From positions 25,619,330 to 25,683,329 of the forward strand of contig NC_049984.1 of the NCBI RefSeq assembly GCF_000003815.2: a stretch of 64,000 bases of DNA. The letters run 5' to 3'. Shown here piece by piece: positions 9,190-18,894 of this stretch. The notes beneath the pieces were generated by a model that was not told where the DNA came from, did not search any database, and worked only from the letters and a program-made list of their open reading frames with translations. Position 1 is the first letter of the stretch, and every line of letters starts with the position of its first letter. The stretch is from Branchiostoma floridae (lineage: Eukaryota > Chordata > Leptocardii > Amphioxiformes > Branchiostomatidae). The position numbers and the translations under genes are program-made.

Positions 9190-9865
9190 TTAGACTATAT
9201 TTCTATTAAAAGCACAAAACCCCACCATCGTACAGAACGTGGGACAGTTCATTAACCACTGCCTTCAAAGAAGAAGTCAAACCCGACAATAGTATTCATA
9301 GTGTCATGTAGTTGATTAGACAATAGTTTTTTGTATCGAACTATCTACCTCTCTTAGCTCTTGTGCAATTAGCCTTCGGGCATCATTTTGCAAATGAACA
9401 TTATAAAAAAATTATGTTTTGTCCTCTTTTTGTTTTGGATGTTTCATTTGTCGTATCTTCATTTCCTCAAACTGCCCGACCAGGCCCCTTTGTTATAATG
9501 TCACGATAGCCTAAATGGTCACCATGTCCTGCATTTGAGGAAAGCCAACTTTAAAAAGCTCTGATCATGAGAGTAATGGCCTTTCCTGGTAAGATTCCGG
9601 TAGTGGAATATCGTACTTTATATATCATGAAGAAGAGATGGGACTCGCTTTTAAACAATAGACTAATTTCAACATGACAAGTATATTTCTACGTTATGCA
9701 AGTGTACATGGCTGTTTGACTTGACATCTTTCACACACTCTTACATCATGCATAACATAAACTAATTATGGACTTCCCACAATCGTTCACATTTCAAGAG
9801 AAGATGAGCTTCTGGCAATGGTGGGACTTGCCTTCTTTAGGAATTGAGACTAAGATATCAATTGA
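9190..9865. other. Nothing recognisable
   Basis: AT-rich, closed in all frames beyond about 40 codons, with no repeats or terminal inverted repeats noticed. Confidence 0.5.
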
Positions 9866-9965
9866 TAATGAGTCGTATCTGATAGTATGTTAGCTCAAAG
9901 ATTGTGTTGTTATGACAGTTTTTAATACAATACACATATCCCCTTAGGCAATGAACCAGTCCCTT
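9866..9965 (+). repeat. Dispersed repeat copy 1 (copy 2 at 19,806)
   Basis: TCGTATCTGATAGTATG…TTGTTATGACAGTTTTTAATACAATAC…TCCCCTT….CAATGAACCAGTC is about 75-80% matched by 19,806-19,905. The conserved end covers an intron acceptor and the first codons of the exon that follows, so this is an old duplicated intron/exon border. Confidence 0.5.
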
Positions 9966-10169
9966 GACATGGAATATCGAGATCGGCTCCATGGTATCAC
10001 ATATACGGTATGTGATGTAACCAGGGCTTCCAAGAGTCCGCTCCTCTGCACTGGGCAGGCCCACCAGTGGATAGTGTTCCTGCTGCCACCAGTTGGGCGG
10101 AGTGACAACGTTGGAGTGATGCTCCAGTTGGTTGGGGGTGGGGGTGAACCCAACCAACATCAATGTCAG
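9948..10169 (+). CDS. Exon-like segment (AMNQSLDMEYRDRLHG…), unrecognised
   Basis: Acceptor CCCCTTAG at 9,947 and donor GTCAG|GTAGGT after 10,169. The open frame has GITYTVCDVTRASKSPLLC, then WIVFLLPPVGRSDNVG and a Gly-rich end. The same border sequence occurs near 19,900, so it is probably a member of a repeated gene or transposon family. No domain is named. Confidence 0.4.
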
Positions 10170-10567
10170 GTAGGTTTGAGGTTTTGAGCAACATTGTTGC
10201 ATTTTGAACTTAATGTTTTTTTCTGAAATATTTATCATGTGTAGTTTTTGTGAACCTTTCATTCAATGCCAGATTGCGTAAATATAGCTGAAACACTACA
10301 TGTGTCTGGTGCATAAATCCATCTTGTTAGAATGTCATTCCTCTTTATTGCCTAATTCCCCTACTCACTATTAGTCCTGAACTTAATGCCTGTTTGATTT
10401 AACAGTTAACTGTTGTTTTCCAATCATGTGTTATGGACCTTGAAATTACTGAACACAAAGGAGGTTGTTACTGAACACACAGAATATTGTATATTAATTT
10501 CGAGCATCTGCATCCAGCAACAAAACATGGAAGCAAAACTCATTAAGACTGATGCTTTCTGTTACAG

Positions 10568-10736
10568 AATGAAGCTGACATATGGACGTATCACAGTGGC
10601 GCTGCAGGGGAAGATGAACCTGGAAACCGGGGAGGAAAAGGGGTGGACGGATGCCATGTCAGCCATTGATACGTACCGGGAGGGTGTAACAAAAGCCCTA
10701 AAAATCCATGTTATCATCCAACACTTCATGTTATGA
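10568..10736 (+). CDS. Exon-like segment (MKLTYGRITVALQGK…)
   Basis: Acceptor TGTTACAG at 10,567. The frame reads MKLTYGRITVALQGKMNLET, then EEKGWTDAMSAIDTYREGVTK…, to a TGA at 10,734. No donor of good quality precedes the stop. Codon content looks real. It probably lies in the same gene as 10,771-10,996. Confidence 0.4.
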
Positions 10737-10770
10737 AGTAGTGGAATAGTCATTTTCATATCTGCCGCAG

Positions 10771-10996
10771 ACGAACACAGCTGACGAAGCTGATCAACAA
10801 CCGGTGCCAGCATGTGCGCAATGAGGAAGGAGAGAAACTGGAGGAGACAAAAGCCGACGCTCCAAGGGGTCTTGCCTCTGTTATTGCCCTTGGAGAGGTC
10901 TTCCTTGCCTTATGCAGCCTACAATGCCTACAAAGAATTCCTGGCAAAGGACACCAATGCACTACTCCTGTATGGATGCATGGTGGAGTTCGGAAG
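10771..10996 (+). pseudogene. Exon with LxKLINNRCQHVRN motif, one frameshift
   Basis: Between acceptor TGCCGCAG and donor CGGAAG|GTAAGT the first frame gives RTQLTKLINNRCQHVRNEEG…ASVIALGEV. After about 10,905 the sense continues one frame over as PYAAYNAYKEFLAKDTNALLLYGCMVEFG. The INxRCxHVRN box recurs at 46,771-46,850 and 50,470-50,600, so three loci in the window share this exon type. Family unnamed; the frameshift implies a relic. Confidence 0.5.
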
Positions 10997-10999
10997 GTA

Positions 11000-11742
11000 A
11001 GTTTACAGCACTACAAAATCATCAGTACATTTAAATACTACACTACAAATATTCATTACTTCACACGTGAAACAAAATCATATTTGTGTAACAGCATTTC
11101 TTTGTACATTGTCTATGAAACGTGATAATTCTCAGAAAGTGATTGAATAGATTCAACCGACCCAGGTTCAACAACTGGTTCCACGTGACCGTATTCAACA
11201 CAGGGAAGTGATCATACTCTGCAGCGTGTGTGGACACCTGGATGTGTTGAAGCTATTACAGCAGGTCAATGTTGCCTACTTGACTGATGCCAGATTGAAA
11301 CATGCATCAGGTCTACAGCTGCAGAACTTCGTTGTCGCTTCGACGGTGTAGAGATGAAGAAGGAGATTCTCTACTACAAGGCACTGTGGATGTCCTGACA
11401 ACAGTCTATATTGACTGAAAAGGTTTTGTTGGCGCATTGTTGTCTTGATAATAATAAAATAACAATCCAAAGGACTGACCCTGGTCCACAATGTCATTGG
11501 CACATGGAATGTATGTAACATCAGATATTGAACAGTGTACTGTTTTTTTTTTTACTGTTTTGAAAGTACCATTTACATATGTACACAAATATAATTTTAT
11601 AAATTTGTCTTTCAGGGCACGAGGATCCGAGGAAAATTCTTCAATGAGGAACTTAATATGCTAGTTAGAATTCAGTGTAGTAATCTGATGTGACTGATTT
11701 CAAGATTGTCTGTTCTTTTCGTTAAATCTCTCTCATTTACAG
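11000..11742. other. No assignable gene; one short exon-like piece
   Basis: A piece around 11,210-11,300 (…IILCSVCGHLDVLKLLQQVN) contains a CxxCG pair and reads like part of a zinc-binding or ankyrin-like segment, but it is too short to call. A poly(T) tract lies at 11,540. Confidence 0.3.
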
Positions 11743-11878
11743 GTTGTTGTATGAGCAGTAAATCAGAGAAGGGTAGAGGAACTTACAGCGGCAGTGAAGG
11801 CAACAGGCGTGCCATTCCGGATGGAGAGTGTAGGTGATCATGGAAAAGGCCCGGTGAAGATATGGACTCAGCTGAATG
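11743..11878 (+). pseudogene. Exon upstream of SAP segment
   Basis: From acceptor ATTTACAG to donor TGAATG|GTAAGA. The frame has one TGA near its start, then reads NQRRVEELTAAVKATGVPFRM…DHGKGPVKIWTQLN. It sits 100 bp before the SAP-containing exon and is probably the preceding exon of the same gene. Confidence 0.4.
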
Positions 11879-11980
11879 GTAAGAGTAATGCCTTACTACA
11901 TTTTGTTAAACTTTTATTCATTTTAATTTCTGGACAAAGTATCCGTGTGATTTTTGACATTACACTGTTCACCTTTTCAG

Positions 11981-12293
11981 CCAAACAGCTGGAGACGTTG
12001 TTTGCAAGCTCGATCTGAAGGCTGTGCTCCAGGAGAGGTGGAACCCTAGAGGACTTAGTGTCCGCAGCCAGGACAGGTGGTACCCTAGAGGACTTAGTGT
12101 CCGCAGCCAGGACAGGTGGTACCCTAGAGGACTTAGTGTCCGCAGCCAGGACAGGTGGTACCCTAGAGGACTTAGCGTCCGCAGCTTGTACTGTTTACAA
12201 CTTAGGAACGAGCTGGACAAACATGGTCTAAACACCTAAGGAAGAAGGGCCATTCTCATTGACCGACTCATCGAAGAACTTGGAAGTGATCAG
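11981..12293 (+). pseudogene. SAP domain exon preceded by 13-residue tandem repeats
   Basis: Acceptor CTTTTCAG at 11,980 and donor GATCAG|GTATGT after 12,293. The frame is DVVCKLDLKAVLQERW, then four tandem 13-aa units (RWYPRGLSVRSQD type), then LQLRNELDKHGLNT, TAA, GRRAILIDRLIEELGSDQ. The last part is a clear SAP fold pattern (helix-L-x-GL-x-T-x-G-x-K-x-x-L-x-x-RL), a DNA-binding element of chromatin and transposon proteins. A single T has turned a Lys/Gln-type codon into TAA at 12,237-12,239. Confidence 0.7.
12035..12190 (+). repeat. 39-bp tandem repeat, four copies
   Basis: Unit AGGTGGTACCCTAGAGGACT…TAGTGTCCGCAGCCAGGAC repeats four times with near identity. The period is 13 codons, and two forward frames stay open across the array. 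Confidence 0.9.
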
Positions 12294-12436
12294 GTATGTT
12301 TTTGAAATATTGATATATTGAAAAAAATTGTAGGACAAAAGGAAAATCTTAGAATCTTAGCGAACGAGTACAACTTTGTCAAGCACCTGCTTCTTACCTT
12401 CTTGATCAGGGTAAAGGAGCCACCCCCCCCACCCCA

Positions 12437-12623
12437 GACTTTTGAACATCGTCCATGTCCTTCTTAACGTTGAATGATCAACCATGAATATCCATCTGAT
12501 ATGGCCCCTGGCCCACCAGACCAGACTGCATGGGCCATTATGGGCTTCTCATGCTTTGATTTCGAATCAATGAATGGGCAAATCAAGAGATTGGTTCACG
12601 GAACCAGCTTCGTTGTGCAACAG
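12437..12623 (+). pseudogene. CACTA-like transposase C-terminal fragment (…SCFDFESMNGQIKRLVHGT…)
   Basis: The frame ending at donor AACAG|GTATAC contains MGFSCFDFESMNGQIKRLVH followed by GTSFVVQQ. This matches the 'GPLWa.S.FpFEs.NG.l..lvHGT' box of the C-terminal region (DUF4218-like) of animal CACTA/EnSpm transposases. Upstream a CCACCCCAG acceptor is plausible. It is only a fragment. Other CACTA pieces lie at 39,471-40,033 and 48,165-48,620 but look like a different subgroup. Confidence 0.5.
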
Positions 12624-12869
12624 GTATACAGTAACTGGGTCTCCTGTCGTTTGATAAGAGGGGGAACGGAGTGTCAGAGATCCTTCACAGACGAGCAACT
12701 AAATCATGTTATGTATGTATGGCTCACGTTATCATGTGAATATATTTGTTTAGTTAGTATTTATGTTTGACATCAGACACTACAAGCTGATCAGCAGATT
12801 CCAGGTAAGGAAGAGCACCAAGAGCAAGGGAACAGGGGTTTGCAAGATGGTGACCTGATCATAGTTCAC

Positions 12870-13018
12870 ATAGAGAACCCAAAGACCTGACGGACTATCT
12901 GGTGGAAAAGGGTGGCTGGGTGGGGGTTTGGTACTTTGATCCTGTGCATTGGTACCCAGGGGAAATGTTTAAAGGGGAGAGAGCCAAAGTAAACTTTATT
13001 CACCCTACCCCATCATGA
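12870..13018 (+). CDS. Terminal exon, Tudor-like module (WVGVWYFDPVHWYPGEM)
   Basis: The open frame EPKDLTDYLVEKGGWVGVWY continues FDPVHWYPGEM…AKVNFIHPTPS and ends in TGA. The W-V-x-V-x-Y-D…W-Y-P-G…A-x-V-x-F-x-H-P pattern is the small barrel-like C-terminal module seen at the end of several invertebrate transposon ORFs. It is probably the last exon of the element whose CACTA-like box precedes it. The call is by pattern only. Confidence 0.4.
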
Positions 13019-13755
13019 GTACATGAGACCTACCAAGAAAGATATTGCAGTCGTTTTGAAACCATGTATTATCGCTACAAACGTGTTAACATGCAGTGAT
13101 GGAAAGTATATAGCTATGAACAAAAATTTGATTGACAAAAGATGCAAGTCATTCACTCCTCTTGTCTCCTGTAAAAAAGCAGGATCAAAGCTTCTATTTG
13201 CAATGTTAAGACATGACAGTCCCATGCAAGGTTTATCATAGGCTTGAAGAAGGCCTTTACATTGTTCAGAAATGACAGTGACGCAGCGCAAAGGTGAGTT
13301 CCCCTCCCCAACTTGTCGATATTTGATACCCTATGACAAGACTAAGGACACATGTGCATTAGTTGATCATCTTTTTCTTTCAAATTTCATTGACATTTTG
13401 CACCTTTTTGGCCGTTTCCTACTTTTTCTGTTACATTCAATTTTGAATGATGTCCAGAATTGGTGCACAGGGAAATTGAAACTTTAGTACATCCTGACCC
13501 TTCATCTTCTTGTCTACGTTGGCAAGGAGGTTTGAAAGAAGCTACCTCAGATTATGGTTTCCTAACTGCCCAGACTTTAAATAGCACAAGTTCTACGTGC
13601 ATCGAGTGGGCTTTATGGCATATAATGGCCAGCTAGATATAGATGGCCTAAAGGTGTCCCGTCTATGTCATGATTCCCTGTGTGTAAACATTGATCATTT
13701 GAGTTTATGTTTCGACAAGTTTGTTAATCACGTTGCCTATGTTGCGCAGTGTGAA
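13019..13755. other. No assignable gene
   Basis: A 72-codon frame (13,023-13,241) has no motif and low complexity differences between frames. The rest is intron-like, with T-rich tracts. Confidence 0.35.
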
Positions 13756-13759
13756 TAAA

Positions 13760-14104
13760 GAGTTCCGTAACTAGGGAACTAGAGAAGGCAAAACAAGAGA
13801 ACAGAAGAGGTTACTGGCACTAAAAGTGGAGAATGAGAATCAAGAATCTCAGGGAAAAAATGATGATGAGCCATTTGCCACACCTTCACCTAAGAAGCGA
13901 GCAGTCAAAACGGCAAGACAAGCCTTCTTAAAACACGTAAAAGGAAGGCAAAAGTTCTGCAACACCTTGTTCAGTTCCCTTCCCAGAAGGAAATCTTTGA
14001 AATAAAAGAGGTGGAAATCATGGCCATGACATTTGACCACAACACCAAGAGGCTTGGAACAGATGCCGGTATCAAGTTCCTGGAAGCAACTGTGGATATC
14101 TAGT
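13760..14104 (+). pseudogene. Decayed basic/acidic coding stretch, unrecognised
   Basis: Three frames in turn give protein-like sequence: ENRRGYW/ALKVENENQESQ, then PFATPSPKKRAVKTARQAFL…GRQKFCNTL, then EIKEVEIMAMTFDHNTKRLG…FLEATVDI up to TAG. The Lys/Arg-rich middle could be a nuclear signal. Frame changes suggest a relic. No family is recognised. Confidence 0.35.
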
Positions 14105-14402
14105 AGAAGTTCGTGAAAGCTTTCAGAAAAGAAAGTAAGTATGGAAACGTGCTCATATTAAAAGTGTAGCTGTGCATAAGGAACTTTGCAAACAACTAGA
14201 ATAGTTGTTTAGAAGACATTCATCGGATGATGCAACAATTAAAAAAAAAATATCAAGAATCAAACACCCAACCATCCCAAATAGTATTTGCATGTAACTG
14301 ATCTACATGAAAATAAGATTTGACACTAGCAAACGAGAGGTTAGTAACAAAGTAATATGGTTGAAATCCGGTTTATGCGACAAATTTACATTTCAATGTC
14401 AG

Positions 14403-14880
14403 GCAAAGATGAGAAAAACCTAAAGGATGAGGCCAAGGACTTTCTCAACAACACATGTTTGTACATACTACGGCGAGATGCATTTGCTGGTGACATAATG
14501 GTCCTAGCTGTGTCAAATGCTCTAAACAATGCCATCATTTTCATCCCTCCAGACCAAGACGTACCCATTATTCCAGTGTTTCCTTCAAAAGTGCTCTACA
14601 AAAGGGCCCATTTGTTGCTGTGTATTGGACAAAGATGTATTTCTACTCTGCTGCCAGATTATCCATTATGTCAGAACCTGTCCATGGATGCACCGCGACC
14701 TTTTGACCATCTCCCAAACAAAAGAATCGGGTCTTCCTCCTCTTCTTTAAGTTTTACAAGAAACCCTCAGACCGTCAGAAGTCCCGTTAGCTGCAGCAGA
14801 AACAGGACTCTATCTCAGGACTCTATCAATTCCACGCTACACCGTCAACATGGCTCAGGCGCAGCTGGACACGAATATGC
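14403..14880 (+). pseudogene. OTU-like gene relic, exon 1 (OTU C-terminal half)
   Basis: Acceptor TCAATGTCAG at 14,402 and donor TATGC|GTAAGT after 14,880. The frame is intact: SGKDEKNLKDEAKDFLNNTC…RRDAFAGDIMVLAVSNALNN, then AIIFIPPDQDVPIIPVFP, then a Ser/Pro/Arg-rich linker. The aGDIxVLAxSNAL…I.I strand pattern resembles the second half of OTU cysteine proteases (deubiquitinases). The DGNC box would lie upstream and is not found within 400 bp. The frame joins the next exon in phase. Confidence 0.45.
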
Positions 14881-14987
14881 GTAAGTCGTTTTTAAAACAC
14901 AGTATTACTCTTAGATTTACAAGACTCTGTGTGTTTTTGTTTTAACTCTATACCTGAGAATCTGTAGTTTTTCTTTTAATTCTACAG

Positions 14988-15175
14988 AGAAATGGAACAC
15001 GCCTCCCAGAGCTTCCTGAGGGAAGCCCTGAACCCTTATCCTCAAACAAGCTATCATATTTTTCTCGGGTTTTCTTTAGACGTGACCCCACGTGAAGTGG
15101 CTCTTCAGCACCACTTGGACCCGTTAGTTTCAGCTTGGGCTGACGATAGCTTCCTCACACTCTGGTTCTATGATG
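14988..15175 (+). pseudogene. OTU-like gene relic, exon 2
   Basis: Acceptor TTCTACAG and donor GATG|GTAACA. It continues exon 1 in phase as A-EMEHASQSFLREAL…YHIFLGFSLDVTPREVALQH…SAWADDSFLTLWFYD. The Trp/Asp-rich end looks folded. No separate domain name. Confidence 0.45.
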
Positions 15176-15209
15176 GTAACATGGCTTTCCTATGTACTTT
15201 TTGAAATTT

Positions 15210-15241
15210 ATTTTTCATATATATATGTATATATATATATA
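15210..15241 (+). repeat. (TA)n microsatellite
   Basis: ATATATATATGTATATATAT followed by further TA units, in the intron between exons 2 and 3 of the OTU-like relic. Just after it (15,258-15,355) a segment of about 45 bp, AAATTGTTAACTGCTCTAGT…, is tandemly duplicated with a period near 55 bp. Confidence 0.85.
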
Positions 15242-15393
15242 CGCTTCTTTTTTTTCAAATTGTTAACTGCTCTAGTACTACATTCTGCCATTTTAAATTT
15301 GGATATACTCTAAAATTGTTAACTGCTCTAGTACAACATTCTGTTGTTTTAAATTTTGAAACCCTAATCAAACATACACAATGTTTCTTTTAG

Positions 15394-15593
15394 ACAACCT
15401 TCCCACGCCGAGAGGCAGGACACCGAACACGTGGCGCCCGTGGCAGGAAGCTCGAGCCAGCAGGACACCGTGACGTGACCTCCAAGACCGGCCCCGAAGG
15501 ACACCAGTCACGTGGCCGTGGTACAGCCATGTGTACACAGTTCATCCGGCAGCAGTACCAGTGGGTCCGTGCGAGGCCTTACGGACAGCGAGG
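15394..15593 (+). pseudogene. OTU-like gene relic, exon 3, Ser-rich
   Basis: Acceptor TTCTTTTAG and donor GAGG|GTAAGT. The frame matching exon 4 reads HAERQDTEHVAPVAGSSSQQ…, has one TGA, then PPRPAPKDTSHVAVVQPC…SSSGSSTSGSVRGLTDSEG. The frame inherited from exon 2 differs by one base and stops. A one-base indel plus a stop therefore make this a relic, unless they are assembly errors. A third frame is open throughout but breaks phase on both sides. Confidence 0.4.
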
Positions 15594-15705
15594 GTAAGTT
15601 TTCATATTTTGTCTTTTCTGTATACTTTTTATTGATCATCTTAATGTTCTTCTCTTAAAATGTGGTTGTAATACGTTCGTTTCTTTTTTTAAACTGTTTT
15701 TTTAG

Positions 15706-15854
15706 ATAGTGACAGCAATAGTATGTACAATGTGATCACCATCAGATCCGACAGTGTGATCTCCATCAGTTCCGACAGTGTGATCACCATCATTTCCGAC
15801 AGTGTGATCACCATCAGTTCCGACAGCTCGGATGAGAGCTCAGACTCAATGTAA
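15706..15854 (+). CDS. OTU-like gene relic, last exon: tandem SUMO-interaction-like motifs
   Basis: Acceptor TTTTTTTAG. The clean frame DSDSNSMYNVITIRSDSV continues with VISISSDS, VITIISDS and VITISSDS, then SDESSDSM and TAA. Each unit is a hydrophobic V-I-x-I core followed by Ser/Asp, which fits the SUMO-interacting motif (SIM) pattern. Four units in a row with an acidic tail would allow binding to SUMO chains. DNA repeats with a 24-bp period keep the frame. A poly(A) signal follows 40 bp later. The SIM role is inferred from pattern only. Confidence 0.5.
15728..15830 (+). repeat. 24-bp in-frame tandem repeat, four copies
   Basis: GTGATCACCATCAGATCCGA + CAGT, with variants (CTCC, ATTT), repeated four times. 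It encodes eight-residue V-I-T/S-I-x-S-D-S units. Confidence 0.9.
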
Positions 15855-15893
15855 TTCATTGTTAACATGTTTATCAAGATTCTTTTACTTATC

Positions 15894-15899
15894 AATAAA
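15894..15899 (+). promoter_or_regulatory. Poly(A) signal AATAAA
   Basis: AATAAA 40 bases after the TAA of the last OTU-like relic exon, in the right orientation and spacing to end that transcript. Confidence 0.55.
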
Positions 15900-16025
15900 A
15901 AACAAATACGAGAGAAATTGACCCGGCTTGGTGTGCTTACTTTATTTAGTATAGTGTAGCTGATAGGTTTGTAAGGCAAGGTCTACCGTTCTCTCAGTGC
16001 TTACTTATTTAGTGTAGCGTAGCTG

Positions 16026-16613
16026 TTGGTAGGTTTGAAAGGCAGACCCAGTCCATTCAGAAATTCCTTCTCCCACCAAGACACAACGGTTCGTAGTTTC
16101 CCATTGAGCACTCGCTCTACTGGGTGCCGAGTCATCGCCTCCACTCCTATACAGAACGACCTCCGGCCGGCGGCCGACGAGGATGTAAAAGGGCGCCCGG
16201 AGAAGAACCTCGAGGCGGCCGCGAGGAACAGAGTAGCCGACAGTGACAGTCCTGCGCATGGACCAAAACGCAGGCCAATGGCTCATCGGGAAGAAGATTG
16301 ATCTCGAAGTCCCCCAATACCTGAAGGAGACGATGGTATTCGTTCCGAAGCCCACGATATGCGTGGAAAGATTGAAGGACAGGGTACCGCGATGGACAGA
16401 ATGGACGCAATGTGCGAGGAAGCCCTCCAGAAACAAGAGGCTGAAGCTATTGAACTACCCGACCAGGTCTGGGTGCATGCCTTTGAACAGAATCGAGCAA
16501 TAAAGGCCGCCCTGGAGCAGTTCCGTCGGGGTGCACGACGAATACAGAGCCAGCTACTGATGGAACTGCTGCGGTGCTTCCGAGACCGCACCCGTGCATC
16601 AACCAGCTGCTGA
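16026..16613 (+). pseudogene. GC-rich long frame with one TGA, charged helical protein
   Basis: One frame is open for 196 codons except TGA at 16,299-16,301. It runs …EDVKGRPEKNLEAAARNRVA…KRRPMAHREED, stop, SRSPPIPEGDDGIRSEAHD…MDRMDAMCEEALQKQEAEAI, then ELPDQVWVHAFEQNRAIKAA…QFRRGARRIQSQLLMELLRC. The second half is strongly helical. GC content rises sharply here compared with its neighbours. The minus strand is also open for 143 codons (16,005-16,436), so strand choice is not certain. No family is recognised. Confidence 0.4.
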
Positions 16614-16619
16614 TCGCCG

Positions 16620-18330
16620 ACGAATGGGGAAACAAGGACAATTTCTCGTTTTTCTCGTTGGAAATTATTACTTGAACATCCAACACACCCAACTAACTAA
16701 GCTGAACCAGCCCCCACTGAGCCAGAGGCACAGTCCCCGAAGTCTGGGTTTCCAAGAGGCTGGACAGCTGTAACAATAGACCTAACAAACCCTGAGTAAG
16801 TTGGATGTTCTGCCATAATTACTAATCATCGATATCATCAGTGTTGTGTCACGATTTGATCCGCAGCCAATGGTAACGTTTTATTGTAGATAAATAATGT
16901 TTTGGGAGACTCCTTTTATGATCAGATGTTGCAAGTTCTGCTGACTTCATTTCAGAAAGATATTGACTTTGTCGAACAGAGTATGACACTTCTCTATCGG
17001 AGATATACATCTGTTGATATGGTCTGCACCAGTATGTTGCGTTGATTGATGTTCGCCTCTGGTCATGCCGGCCTCCATTGTGCTTCGTCATCATCGGTTT
17101 CACACACCCAGCACACCTGTTCTGCCAACGGCCTCTCCAACGCCTGGTGCCCTTGGATGACACGTCTCCATCAAGCACACCCTGCCGTCACTACGTCACA
17201 TCAACGCTAAGCACGTCCTCACACCACTCCGCCACGCCGTCGTCAATCCTGACGTCAGACACTACCATCTGCGTGTGTGGGACTGCGCCTTCATATCCGT
17301 GCCCGACAGCAACACCGTCACGTGACACCTGACGTCAACAGTCTGCCTATACACCACTGTGCCAAACAACTCGCTGCTGCCAGTCAACATCTCCACCTGA
17401 CGTCAACCACCTGCCTGTTGTGTGTGTTTCCTGCCAATGTGCTGTTCAGTTCTCAGTTGGCTGAGTAGACCCGGGGTGACTCCCCAGAGTTTTTATCCCC
17501 TCCCCCTTCCCCCTGTGGAGAGGTCACTTTTTGTGTTTTATGTTTTTATAATTCTGAAATTGTCAGATTTCTTTCTTTTGATTGACTGGCTCCGTAAGGG
17601 CCCAGGTCCCAGCAATCGTTTTTATGTTTGAGAATCAATGGCGTTGTCATTTTTTCCCGGGTCCGACTTTAGGATCCAGTGTCTTGTCTATTTGAGGATC
17701 AATGAAATCAGCATTGTTCCCCGGATCTAAATTACAGATCCAGTGTCCTTCCATTTCAAATTGTATTTCTCTTATCAAATTGATCTGAAAGTCGAACTGT
17801 TTTTCTTTTATATGCTGTAAATAGGTTTCTATCTTTTTCTTTTGGGGCTGGCATGGCATGTCATCCTGGATGATACAAGTCTACTACTAAAAAAACGTAA
17901 GTGTCCCTTATATTCTTACAATTAGGGGTTGTTGAGAATGATTGCATGTGACCTTCTCAACCAGTATACTTCTTTTTAAGGATTTCTTTCACAACTTGCT
18001 TTTAATGCTAAGTGTCAGAGGGTGATCTTAAGTTTGGCCTAAAATCTGACAGCAAATGAAAAGAACGGTTTAAATTTTTGCCGATTCTACATGTTGACCT
18101 ACATATAGGGACACAACATGATGCTTTAACCGAAAGTATAACCTTCTTGGCAAAGGTAATAACATTTGAATCAAGTGTATTTAGTACAGACATTTATGTT
18201 CATTAAATAGAAATATGCCGTTTGCTTGTAATCAGGAACTGTTTAACTGTAGTGTAATGATTAAAGTTCTTATCAAAACACCACTCACTCTGCACGAAGG
18301 GCAAGAGATGTGGTAGAGATGCGGTATGTA
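16620..18330. other. No supported gene; C-rich and T-rich non-coding sequence
   Basis: 17,040-17,420 is C-rich with many CGTCA/CGTCAAC words and closed or low-information frames. 17,655-17,745 contains two diverged copies of a motif like CCGGGTCCGACTTTAGGATC…CAGTGTC. 17,880-18,330 is AT-rich with nothing assignable. Confidence 0.4.
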
Positions 18331-18334
18331 GAAA

Positions 18335-18387
18335 GTCGTTAAGCGTTTTTATATGGATTAGTCGTTAAGCGTTTTCATATGGATTTA
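18335..18387 (+). repeat. 26-bp tandem duplication
   Basis: GTCGTTAAGCGTTTTTATAT + GGATTA repeated once with one substitution. Confidence 0.85.
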
Positions 18388-18415
18388 CCGGACCAGGAAT
18401 CATCATGCAAGGTTC

Positions 18416-18671
18416 TGCCATAGATTACAATCAGTTGCACACGTGAAGATGAGCTCGACGCAAACTAAAGGCGATAGTGATCGACGACCGTGTCATATGT
18501 CTGCTGCCAGATAAAGGGAAAGAGTCCATGTAAGAGACATGCCTGCCATAGATTACAATCAGTTGCACACGTGAAGATGAGCTCGACGCAAACTAAAGGC
18601 GATAGTGATCGACGACCGTGTCATATGTCTGCTGCCAGATAAAGGGAAAGAGTCCATGTAAGAGACATGCC
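18416..18671 (+). repeat. 128-bp tandem duplication, two identical copies
   Basis: 18,416-18,543 and 18,544-18,671 read the same base for base (TGCCATAGATTACAATCAGT … AGTCCATGTAAGAGACATGC + C). The lack of differences suggests a recent duplication, or a collapsed or expanded assembly artefact. It encodes nothing obvious. Confidence 0.9.
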
Positions 18672-18730
18672 TTATTTTTCAAAACATTTTAGTAAAGATT
18701 TGATGTTTGGTAGAATTTAAAGTAGAACCA

Positions 18731-18892
18731 AGCAGGGTACGGCTACTGCAGGATTCAGGCAGGGTACGGATACTGCAGGACCCAGGCAGGGTACGGCTAC
18801 TGCAGGACTCAGGCAGGGTACGGCTACTGCAGGACCCAGGCAGGGTACGGCTACTGCAGGACCCAGGCAGGGTACGGCTACTGCAAACCCGT
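18731..18892 (+). repeat. 27-bp tandem repeat, six copies
   Basis: GGCAGGGTACGGCTACTGCA + GGACCCA units with few substitutions. The forward frame encodes GRVRLLQDP-type nonapeptides. The period is nine codons, but no surrounding gene is secure; a T-rich tract and CCACAG at about 19,000 could be an acceptor. Confidence 0.9.
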
Positions 18893-18894
18893 AT

